This document shows, in pieces, positions 1 through 6,048 of a DNA stretch of 6,392 nt. The first letter of the stretch is position 1, and the number at the start of each line of letters is the position of its first letter. Source of the stretch: Candidatus Zixiibacteriota bacterium (GTDB lineage: Bacteria > Zixibacteria > MSB-5A5 > GN15 > FEB-12); assembly GCA_018816665.1 (NCBI GenBank), contig JAHIVM010000494.1, forward strand, positions 1 through 6,392. The letters run 5' to 3'. A program made the position numbers and the translations under genes. The notes beneath the pieces were generated by a model. The model was given only the letters and a program-made list of their open reading frames with translations. It was not told the origin of the DNA and made no database searches.

Positions 1-542
1 AGAAGGGCGTGGCCTGTCCCGGGTGCGAGAAACGTGGCCCGGTATTGCTGTCGGTGGCCGATTACTCCGGTCCGGTTAGGGAGATTATCGTGAACTACAA
101 GTTTCACGGCGTGACGGCACCCTCCGGGCTGTTTGCGGCATGGTGGTCCGATCAGTATTCCGACATGCTGACCGATCTCGCTCCGGACTTCTTGTTGCCG
201 ATTCCGTTGCACCCGGACCGCGAGTACTCTCGGGGGTACAATCAGGCCGAGGTGTTTGCTCAGGCGCTCTCAGAGACGCTTGACCTGCCCGTACGGGATG
301 ACCTCCTGGTACGCATCCGTCGACGGAAACTCCAGTCTCGTTTGCGACGGTCGGAGCGCGCCCGCAACATCCGGGGCGTGTTTGCCTGCGATGTTTCCGA
401 CGATGCCGCCCGTGAAGCCGAGCGAGTGATAATCGTCGATGATGTTGTAACAAGCGGCGCCACCGTGCTTGAGGCCCGCCGGGTACTTGAACGTAACGGC
501 ATCAACGTTGTTGCGGTGGCATCGATAGCCCACGGACTGTAG
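1..542 (+). CDS. comF: ComF family phosphoribosyltransferase, 5'-truncated by the window edge
   Basis: C-terminal three quarters of a ComF-type protein. The frame is open to the left edge: the codons before the GTG at 9 read Lys-Gly, so that GTG is probably an internal Val and the true start lies outside. The first residues carry a CPGC knuckle, which fits the second half of the N-terminal zinc finger of ComF proteins. Next comes the family block PIPLHPDREYSRGYNQAE (about residues 64-81 counted from position 9). The PRPP-binding loop VIIVDDVVTSGAT lies at about 140-152, with the two Asp residues and the TSG turn intact. ComF proteins belong to the type I phosphoribosyltransferase fold and are linked to DNA uptake in competent bacteria, but their exact reaction is unsettled and they also occur in non-competent species. 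The stop codon is one base before xerD, so the two genes are probably co-transcribed. Confidence 0.9.
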   Translation, partial: KGVACPGCEKRGPVLLSVADYSGPVREIIVNYKFHGVTAPSGLFAAWWSDQYSDMLTDLAPDFLLPIPLHPDREYSRGYNQAEVFAQALSETLDLPVRDDLLVRIRRRKLQSRLRRSERARNIRGVFACDVSDDAAREAERVIIVDDVVTSGATVLEARRVLERNGINVVAVASIAHGL

Positions 543-543
543 C

Positions 544-1452
544 ATGAGCACAGCGTTCGAACTTGCGATCACCGATTTCCTCCAGTATCTCAAACTGGAG
601 CGGGGCCTTTCGGACAATTCCATCTCAGCCTATCGTACCGATCTTCGCGAACTGGCAACATTCATGAAGCTGAAAGATCCCCTGGCGGTGGCACCGTCGG
701 ATGTCACCGCTTTTTTTTCGGGGCTGACTGTCAAGAGTCGAAAGCCCGCCACCCTGGCGCGCAAGGTGTCGAGCATCAAACACTTTTATGCATACCTGCG
801 GGATCAGGGGAGGATCGCCGAGAATCCTGCCCTGGCATATTCGGCTCCCCGGATAGCGCGGTATCATCCCGACTACCTGTCGCCGGATGAAATTACGTGC
901 ATTATTGAAGTGGGCGACCCCAATGCCAAAGCCGCCTTGCGTGATCGAGCCATAATCGAGGTTCTCTACGGTTGCGGGTTGCGCTTGTCGGAACTCCGGA
1001 ATTTGAAGGTGAACGACATAGAATTCGAGGCCGGGTTCGTGCGAGTCATTGGAAAAGGTGACAAACACCGCTTGGTTCCGCTTGGAGAATACGCCAAAGA
1101 GGCGGTGCAGGCGTACCTGAAAGAGACCGATTCTGTCCGCGGGATGGGCTCAGGCGGGCACGTCTTTCTCAATAGAAGCGCCCGGCAGTTTTCTCGAGTC
1201 GGCCTCTGGAAGATCGTCAAAAAGCGAGCGGTGGCGGCCGGTGTGGTTAAACATGTTACCCCGCATACGTTTAGGCACTCTTTTGCAACTCATTTGATAG
1301 AGGGCGGCGCAGATTTACGAGTGGTGCAAGAAATGCTCGGTCATGCCGATATATCAACTACGGAGATTTACACCAGGATTGATCGGGATTACATAGTTGC
1401 AGAGCATCGAAAGTATCACCCTAGAGAACTGGCCGGTTTCGGACGAAAGTAG
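544..1452 (+). CDS. xerD: Tyrosine site-specific recombinase, XerD-like
   Basis: Complete 302-residue Xer recombinase, close to the usual 295-305. Residues 1-100 form the SAM-like core-binding domain and residues 110-290 the catalytic domain. The full active site is visible: Arg147 in YGCGLRLSEL, Lys171 in VIGKGDKHR, His241 and Arg244 in PHTFRHSFATH, His267 in MLGHADIS, and the nucleophile Tyr276 in TTEIYTRI. The WKI-K block near 222-226 and the YHPRE tail resemble XerD more than XerC, but assignment between the two is by motif only. Xer enzymes resolve chromosome dimers at dif with FtsK. No dif-like site, integron cassette or phage genes adjoin it, so a housekeeping role is more likely than an element integrase. 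No good Shine-Dalgarno precedes the ATG and the gap to comF is one base, so translational coupling is likely. Codons 56-59 contain a run of eight T (711-718). Confidence 0.92.
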   Translation: MSTAFELAITDFLQYLKLERGLSDNSISAYRTDLRELATFMKLKDPLAVAPSDVTAFFSGLTVKSRKPATLARKVSSIKHFYAYLRDQGRIAENPALAYSAPRIARYHPDYLSPDEITCIIEVGDPNAKAALRDRAIIEVLYGCGLRLSELRNLKVNDIEFEAGFVRVIGKGDKHRLVPLGEYAKEAVQAYLKETDSVRGMGSGGHVFLNRSARQFSRVGLWKIVKKRAVAAGVVKHVTPHTFRHSFATHLIEGGADLRVVQEMLGHADISTTEIYTRIDRDYIVAEHRKYHPRELAGFGRK

Positions 1453-2395
1453 ACCACCGCGCCAGCAGTGCTGTCACTTTGCCATCCGGCAGCGGGGGGT
1501 GAGCCTTGACTTTCATCTCGAGCAATACTTCAGGCACGAACGACCATCCTTCCACTACTTCGAGACTTTTGACCAGTTGGTCACCATCTGCCACCGGTAT
1601 CCGGTCAACGCCATCGTCATCGGCAGCAAGGGCGAATTCCACCAGGAACTGGCGCTGGTGCAGGCAATCAAAGACAACATCCTGCTGTCAATAGTCCCGG
1701 TCATTCTGTACCATCCCAATCCCGACAAAAACACGATGATCGCGGCCTTTGAAAACGGCGTTGAGGACTTCATTTACGGGGAGTGGGTCGACCGTCTGGT
1801 AGAGGTTCGCATCGGCCGCGTGATGAAGCGAAGTCGACGCGACCTGTCGGTAAATCCGTCAACCATGCTGCCGGGTCCGGGTCTGATCGAGGCGGAGATC
1901 AACCGTCAACTTCAGCTTACCGAACATTTCGCCGTGTGTTACGCCGACCTCGACAATTTCAAAGCATACAACGACTACTACGGCTACGTGTATGGCGACA
2001 AGATAATCCAATTGACCGGGCGACTCCTGCGCGACATTGTGTTTGATCTCTGCCGCGAGGGATTTGTGGGCCACATTGCCGGCGATGACTTCATGTGTGT
2101 GATCCCGGCCGACCAGGTGGAGCCGGTCTGCAGGTGGATTATCAAGTGTTTTGACGCCTTCATTCCGTACCGCTACGAACAGGTTGATCGCGACCGGGGG
2201 TATATCGAAACCGTGAATCGACGCGGTGTCCGGGAGCAATTCCCGCTATTGTCCATCTCCATCGCCGTGATTATCAACCAGGACGGCGAGTTCAAGCATG
2301 TCGGGGAGCTGTCGAAGATGCTGGCCGATCTGAAGAAGGTCGCCAAGGCAAAAGACGGTTCCAACTATGTCATCGAGCGACGGCGCAAGTACTGA
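1397..2395 (+). CDS. Response-regulator-like protein: degenerate receiver domain fused to a variant GGDEF domain
   Basis: 332 residues from a TTG start. Residues about 25-145 follow the beta-alpha order of a CheY-like receiver (strands near CHFAIR, NAIVIGS and IVPVILY), but the acidic pair after the first strand and the phosphoacceptor Asp after the third are absent, so it is probably a pseudo-receiver. Residues about 160-330 form a GGDEF domain. YADLDNFKAYND (182-193) and GD (200-201) are retained, the signature reads AGDDF (228-232) instead of GGDEF, and the RxxD inhibitory site expected just before it is missing. It may be a diguanylate cyclase, since AGDEF variants can be active, or a c-di-GMP/GTP sensor. 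Start choice: the TTG at 1397 has GGGA eight bases upstream and keeps the first receiver strand, but overlaps xerD by 56 bp. The alternative GTG at 1499 avoids overlap but removes that strand. Domain identity is firm; start and activity are not. Confidence 0.8.
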   Translation: MQSIESITLENWPVSDESRPPRQQCCHFAIRQRGVSLDFHLEQYFRHERPSFHYFETFDQLVTICHRYPVNAIVIGSKGEFHQELALVQAIKDNILLSIVPVILYHPNPDKNTMIAAFENGVEDFIYGEWVDRLVEVRIGRVMKRSRRDLSVNPSTMLPGPGLIEAEINRQLQLTEHFAVCYADLDNFKAYNDYYGYVYGDKIIQLTGRLLRDIVFDLCREGFVGHIAGDDFMCVIPADQVEPVCRWIIKCFDAFIPYRYEQVDRDRGYIETVNRRGVREQFPLLSISIAVIINQDGEFKHVGELSKMLADLKKVAKAKDGSNYVIERRRKY

Positions 2396-2498
2396 TAGTA
2401 TCGGTCGTATTTATCCACTATTGCCTCATCTTTTTGTAGCCAACGCGTTTCCATTGTGTTAGGTATGTGTTAGGTAACAGCAAATCGGAAAATTCTGT
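2396..2498 (+). promoter_or_regulatory. Intergenic region, probable promoter region of the downstream peptidase-like gene
   Basis: This 103-bp gap is AT-richer than the genes on either side and contains the 11-bp tandem repeat described separately. A GGAA at 2487-2490, eight bases before the ATG at 2499, is a weak Shine-Dalgarno. No pair of -35 and -10 boxes with good spacing stood out, and no stem followed by a T-run was found after the upstream stop codon. The call as a regulatory region rests on position and composition only. Confidence 0.35.
2455..2476 (+). repeat. Perfect 11-bp tandem direct repeat (TGTGTTAGGTA x2)
   Basis: TGTGTTAGGTA occurs at 2455-2465 and again, without a gap, at 2466-2476. 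It ends 22 bases before the ATG of the following gene. The period is about one helical turn, so two copies would present the same face of the DNA, as in some direct-repeat operators. It could equally be a chance slippage duplication; no regulator gene recognised here is known to bind it. Confidence 0.6.
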
Positions 2499-3992
2499 AT
2501 GAACAAGACCACACACCTCTCCGGGCGGCTGCTGGTAGTGGCTGTTGCGATTCTGGTCGTTGCGTACGTATTGCTGCTCATTCCCGAAGCGTCTCCCACC
2601 CTGCCTGACCCGGAGCCAAAAGAACCGTTCGCGTGGCGCATGGATGCCTATTTCGACGTCCTGGAAGCGGAATACGTCCGGGTACGCGAACTCGGATGTG
2701 ACAGCGTGAGGGCACAACTCCTTACTCGTCTGGATCACGTCGAGCGACAGGTACGTGCGCTGGACGAGCAGGACGTGCCCGCCGATCATGCCGTGTGGCT
2801 GGAGTTGGAAACGGCCTTGTTTGAACTGGCGCCACGGACAGCGGTGTGTTACGAACTGCTGCCGCGGTATCAGAGGCTGTTCAATTGCATTCGTCGTATG
2901 GCCAAACGTCAGTCGCGAGAATGGGATATGGATGACCCGCCGGTGCGACACCGGCTCTATCGCCTGCTGTACGGGGGACGAGCGGCGCTGGAGGAAGTGC
3001 TTCTGCAGGTGCCGGACAGTTGCGTGACGGCTCTTGATGTGGCGAACCCCGAACCGTGCGCGACACCGTCGGCTGAGTTGCTGGGGACGACAATCCACAG
3101 CGGCGATCTGCTGGTTTCCCGGGGCGGCGCTCCCACCTCGGCCCTTATTGCTCGCGGCAACGACTTTCCCGGCAACTTTTCGCATGTCGCCCTGGCGCAT
3201 GTTGATTCGGCCGGTGATGTATCGATTATCGAGGCGCATATCGAATGTGGAGTGAAGGTGGCCACGCTGGATGACTACCTGCGGGACAAAAAGCTCCGGG
3301 TGATGGTCCTGAGGCTGCGTCGGGATCTGCCGGTGATCGAATACGACTCCCTGTTTGCGGATATGGCGGCGGATCTCGCCCTGCAGCGAGCCCGCGATGG
3401 ACACACGGCGTATGACTTTGCTATGGATTTTGATGACAACTCGACCCTGTTCTGTTCTGAAGTTGCCTCGGCGCCCTACAAAGATCTGGGACTGAGGCTC
3501 TGGATGGGGCTCTCGCACATCTCTCGCCCCGGCACCCGGGAGTGGCTGGGGGCATTCGGCGTGCGGAACTTTACCACCCAGGCGCCGTCGGATCTGGAAT
3601 ACGATCCGCAGTTGACCGTGGTGGCGGAATGGCGCGACCCCGAGACGCTGTTTCAGGATCATGTGGACAATGCAGTTATCGATGTTTTGCTGGATGAGGC
3701 CGACAACGGCCTGGAGTTGGACTACGAATGGTACAAGCTGCCGGTAGCCCGCCTGATGAAGGCGTATAGTTCCCTGGTGAATCAATTCGGTGGCGTGGGG
3801 CCGGTGCCGGAGGGGATGAGCGCAACATCGGCATTGCGGAACAACTGGTTCTCAAAACAGCATGCGGCCATCAAAGGGCGACTGCTTGAGAAAGCAAAGG
3901 AGTTCGAGATGACCCGGGGGTACCGTCCGCCGTACTGGGAGCTGATCAGTATGGCCCAGGAAGTGGTGGGGGAGCAGCTGGGCACATCCTGA
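2499..3992 (+). CDS. Membrane-anchored YiiX/NlpC-P60-like permuted papain-fold cysteine hydrolase
   Basis: 497 residues. A short basic N-terminus followed by a hydrophobic segment (about 10-28) looks like an uncleaved signal anchor placing the rest outside the inner membrane. Residues about 40-190 are helical and not recognised. Residues about 198-335 match the permuted NlpC/P60 fold of the YiiX/YebB type (Pfam DUF830/peptidase C92): HSGDLLVSRG at 200-209, FSHVALAH with His229, IIEAH with Glu245, and LFCSEVASAPY with Cys319. The order His, acidic residue, then Cys nucleophile is the permuted papain arrangement. Residues about 360-497 form an unrecognised C-terminal extension ending in a helical region with GYRPPYWEL. 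Family members are suspected to cleave amide or ester bonds in cell-wall or lipid substrates; the substrate here is unknown. Single YiiX domains are near 200 residues, so this protein is more than twice that length. The TGA ends three bases before the stop of the convergent gene. Confidence 0.75.
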   Translation: MNKTTHLSGRLLVVAVAILVVAYVLLLIPEASPTLPDPEPKEPFAWRMDAYFDVLEAEYVRVRELGCDSVRAQLLTRLDHVERQVRALDEQDVPADHAVWLELETALFELAPRTAVCYELLPRYQRLFNCIRRMAKRQSREWDMDDPPVRHRLYRLLYGGRAALEEVLLQVPDSCVTALDVANPEPCATPSAELLGTTIHSGDLLVSRGGAPTSALIARGNDFPGNFSHVALAHVDSAGDVSIIEAHIECGVKVATLDDYLRDKKLRVMVLRLRRDLPVIEYDSLFADMAADLALQRARDGHTAYDFAMDFDDNSTLFCSEVASAPYKDLGLRLWMGLSHISRPGTREWLGAFGVRNFTTQAPSDLEYDPQLTVVAEWRDPETLFQDHVDNAVIDVLLDEADNGLELDYEWYKLPVARLMKAYSSLVNQFGGVGPVPEGMSATSALRNNWFSKQHAAIKGRLLEKAKEFEMTRGYRPPYWELISMAQEVVGEQLGTS

Positions 3993-3995
3993 TTC

Positions 3996-5330
3996 TCAGA
4001 TTGTATCCCGCGTGATCTTCCACCCGTAGAACACATCATCGCCCCATATCGACAGCCGTTGCGCGATTCTAGAACGCTTGATCCCCGCCCGCACAAGATT
4101 GTGAACAAACGTCGGCGGATGACTGTACGGACAGACTTTCATGCACAGTCCGCAGTCCGTGCCCACCACTCGCCAGTAATACACACACTGTTCCACCGCC
4201 AGCGGCCATTTTTCAACTCCTCGCTGGACGGTTCGGTCGCCTTTGGGAATTGCCGCCGACGGGCAGTTGGTTGCGCACTTTTTGCAGATTTCGCAGAAGT
4301 CCTGGACCCCAAACGAAATCGGTTTGTCCGGCACCAGCGGCAAGTCGGTGGTGACGGCTCCCAATCTCAGGCGCGCTCCCAGGCGCGGATGAATCAAATA
4401 GCCGATCCGTCCCACCTCACCCAGCCCGGCGTCGGCCGCTACCGGCGGCAGCATGATCTGGTAGTTGGAGTCGGAGATATGCGCCCGGGCCGGGTAACCC
4501 ATCGCACGGATACGCTCCGCCAGTTCAATTGATATCTTTGCCGCTTTGAGATATTTGGCTGCGGATTCTTCGACTGTGGGCAGCTTCGGAGCGGTCTCCA
4601 CAGCGTCGTAGTCCATCTCGACCGCGAAGGCAATTGCGTACTTGTGGGTGTTGACAATCGGCCGGCCCCAGGGTTCGGGGCCGCGTCCCACGTGCGAATA
4701 TACAAACTGCGGATTCAGCGGGCCGATGCCGACGTCATCGGCGCCCAGCTCCAACACCGTGTTTTTGATGCGGGCAGTCATGGCGTCCGGGTCGACAATG
4801 GCTGACTGCGCCGCACAGGGACCGTCGACCTGCACTGTCATTCGGCTGATAGTACGGAAGGTGTCCCTGATTGATTCCGAGCGGGAGGCATCGTAATACC
4901 GCCCTCCCGGGTGCAGCAGCGGCGGCAGCTTGCGCAGGCGGTCATCGACCTGCTTGAACTCCGGCCGCATGCGGTAGTATTGCTCGTACTTGTCGGTCCC
5001 GGCCTCGTATTCCTCACGGGCAAACATGACATCACGTTCATCGACCCGCTCGGTGACCTTCGCACAAGGCACGGGCTTGCGAATGCCTATCGGAAAAAAG
5101 AAGACAAGGGTGATGAGCACCACGGCAACAATCGGAATCATCAGCGGCAGCGGTTGGGATTCATACGCAAGATACAGGCCGAGCCAGGCTGCAACCATAA
5201 CGATCACCATACAGCAGGCCAGGATTGCCGCTCTGGATCTTCTTTCTCGAGTCGACGTGACGGCGAACATGCCGAAAAACAAACAGATGATCGCCCCGAC
5301 AACAAGATACAGCCCGCACAGAAATGTCAT
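3996..5330 (-). CDS. Reductive dehalogenase (RdhA)-like iron-sulfur protein with three N-terminal transmembrane helices
   Basis: 444 residues. Three hydrophobic segments (about 3-24, 34-56, 62-82) replace the twin-arginine signal of classical RdhA. The rest resembles the corrinoid-dependent RdhA catalytic domain: an FAR...YY..P segment (about 103-123), AFAVEMDY (234-241), AGLGEVGRIGYLIHP (301-315), LGAVTTDLPLVP (323-334), then two ferredoxin-type clusters. Cluster 1 is CxxCxxCxxxCP (Cys346, 349, 352, 356); cluster 2 is Cys382 with Cys393, 396 and 400, in the family context CVYYWR and CGLCMKVCP. Tyr241 and Arg308 are candidates for the catalytic Tyr and Arg, pending alignment. Known RdhAs reductively remove halogens using cobalamin. 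QueG shares the cluster pattern but lacks the transmembrane part and the CxYYWR segment. No rdhB-like anchor, regulator or cobalamin gene is nearby. The ATG overlaps the ppa stop as ATGA and has no Shine-Dalgarno, so it is probably translated by coupling. Substrate unknown; real dehalogenation is not certain. Confidence 0.82.
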   Translation of the reverse strand: MTFLCGLYLVVGAIICLFFGMFAVTSTRERRSRAAILACCMVIVMVAAWLGLYLAYESQPLPLMIPIVAVVLITLVFFFPIGIRKPVPCAKVTERVDERDVMFAREEYEAGTDKYEQYYRMRPEFKQVDDRLRKLPPLLHPGGRYYDASRSESIRDTFRTISRMTVQVDGPCAAQSAIVDPDAMTARIKNTVLELGADDVGIGPLNPQFVYSHVGRGPEPWGRPIVNTHKYAIAFAVEMDYDAVETAPKLPTVEESAAKYLKAAKISIELAERIRAMGYPARAHISDSNYQIMLPPVAADAGLGEVGRIGYLIHPRLGARLRLGAVTTDLPLVPDKPISFGVQDFCEICKKCATNCPSAAIPKGDRTVQRGVEKWPLAVEQCVYYWRVVGTDCGLCMKVCPYSHPPTFVHNLVRAGIKRSRIAQRLSIWGDDVFYGWKITRDTI

Positions 5331-5881
5331 TGGGGAAGGTTGGAGCGAAGTTGTTGACGTTTCCGTTGGTACAGATCGATGGCTGTGTGAAGAATGCGAC
5401 CGGCGTCATCGGAGCCGAGAATATCGCTCACCACCACCTTTTTGTTCTCGAGAGCTTTGTAGTCCTCAAAGAAGCGACGAATTTCGTTGTGGATGTGTCT
5501 GGGAAGCTGGTCATGACTGGTATAGTCGGCAAACGCAGGATCGTCCACATGCACCGCAATGAGCTTGTCGTCTTCTTTCCCTCCGTCCGTCATACGCATC
5601 AGCCCGATGGCTCGAGCGCGAAGTATTGAGAGCGGCAGGACCGGCTCGCTGTTCAGCACAAGGACGTCCAGCGGGTCGTCATCGTCACAATACGTCCGGG
5701 GAACAAAGCCGTAGTTGGCCGGATACATCACCGAGCTGAAGAGAATGCGGTCCACCCGAATCAAGCCCGTAGGTTTGTCGAGTTCATATTTGACTTTCGA
5801 TCCCCGGGAAATTTCTATGACGGCGTGAAAGACATCACCTTTGTCATCCGGCATGGCCGGAATGTCGTGCCACGGATGCAT
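5327..5881 (-). CDS. ppa: Inorganic pyrophosphatase, family I (soluble)
   Basis: 184 residues, typical of bacterial family I enzymes (about 175), which hydrolyse pyrophosphate to two phosphates in the cytoplasm and pull biosynthetic reactions forward. The signature DDDPLDV (67-73) supplies the metal-binding Asp residues. Other expected active-site positions are present: Glu23 and Lys29 in IEISRGSKVKYE, YPANYGFVP with Tyr57, Asp99, Asp104 and Lys106 in DGGKEDDKLIAV, and Tyr141-Lys142 in FEDYK. The frame is open to 5962, but the ATG at 5881 is preferred: AAGGAG lies eight bases upstream, homology begins just after it, and the longer version would cover the promoter. The gene overlaps the RdhA-like gene by four bases and is probably the first gene of that two-gene operon. 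Confidence 0.95.
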   Translation of the reverse strand: MHPWHDIPAMPDDKGDVFHAVIEISRGSKVKYELDKPTGLIRVDRILFSSVMYPANYGFVPRTYCDDDDPLDVLVLNSEPVLPLSILRARAIGLMRMTDGGKEDDKLIAVHVDDPAFADYTSHDQLPRHIHNEIRRFFEDYKALENKKVVVSDILGSDDAGRILHTAIDLYQRKRQQLRSNLPQ

Positions 5882-5889
5882 TGTGTCAA

Positions 5890-5895
5890 CTCCTT
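5890..5895 (-). promoter_or_regulatory. Ribosome binding site of ppa (AAGGAG)
   Basis: Reading the - strand, AAGGAG is followed by eight bases (TTGACACA) and the ATG at 5881. This near-perfect Shine-Dalgarno fixes the start of ppa at 5881 instead of the upstream alternatives in the same open frame. Confidence 0.85.
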
Positions 5896-5933
5896 GCCTG
5901 CTGAGAAACCGTCCCTTGCCGATGCGGCAAGCC

Positions 5934-5962
5934 AATATAGCAGGGGACAGGGCGCATATCAA
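5934..5962 (-). promoter_or_regulatory. Predicted sigma-70-type promoter for ppa and the RdhA-like gene
   Basis: On the - strand, TTGATA (5962-5957) and TATATT (5939-5934) are separated by exactly 17 bases, close to the consensus TTGACA-17-TATAAT. Transcription would start near 5927, giving a leader of about 45 bases that includes the ribosome binding site. No operator is evident apart from the palindrome about 30 bp further upstream. This is a pattern match only. Confidence 0.6.
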
Positions 5963-5991
5963 GGGTTGTCCCGCCGGAGATCGTATCGCCG

Positions 5992-6003
5992 GCCCTGCAG
6001 GGC
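5992..6003. repeat. 12-bp perfect GC-rich palindrome in the msrA-ppa gap
   Basis: GCCCTGCAGGGC is its own reverse complement. A competing stem is possible between CGGCCC (5990-5995) and GGGCCG (6010-6015). It lies downstream of msrA and upstream of the ppa promoter, so it could help end msrA transcription, but no T-run follows it on the - strand and it does not qualify as an intrinsic terminator. It could also be a protein-binding site or chance in GC-rich DNA. Confidence 0.35.
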
Positions 6004-6048
6004 TGTGATGGGCCGCCCTCTCGGGTGTCCTGTGGGAAAGAACAGCGG

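Noticed and set aside
711..718. Run of eight T inside xerD as a possible phase-variation or slippage site.
   Set aside because: The frame is intact and encodes the expected Ala-Phe-Phe-Ser segment; a single short run in a housekeeping-type gene is weak evidence.
544..1452. Xer recombinase as the integrase of a mobile element.
   Set aside because: No attachment-site repeats, cassette array or phage/transposon genes are nearby; its length, motifs and comF neighbour fit a chromosomal XerD.
2418..3785. 455-codon open frame on the - strand opposite the peptidase-like gene.
   Set aside because: Its translation is rich in Arg, His and Gln with no recognisable domain, as expected for an antisense shadow in GC-rich DNA; the + strand protein has a clear fold and signal anchor.
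3996..5330. Epoxyqueuosine reductase QueG as the identity of the iron-sulfur protein.
   Set aside because: The transmembrane N-terminus, the AVTTDLPLVP block and the CxYYWR...CGLCMKVCP spacing fit RdhA better than QueG.
5882..5962. 27-residue N-terminal extension of the pyrophosphatase from a TTG at 5962.
   Set aside because: It overlaps the predicted promoter, is not like any pyrophosphatase N-terminus, and a strong AAGGAG points to the ATG at 5881.
5990..6015. Intrinsic terminator for msrA.
   Set aside because: A GC-rich stem can form, but no T-run follows it on the - strand.
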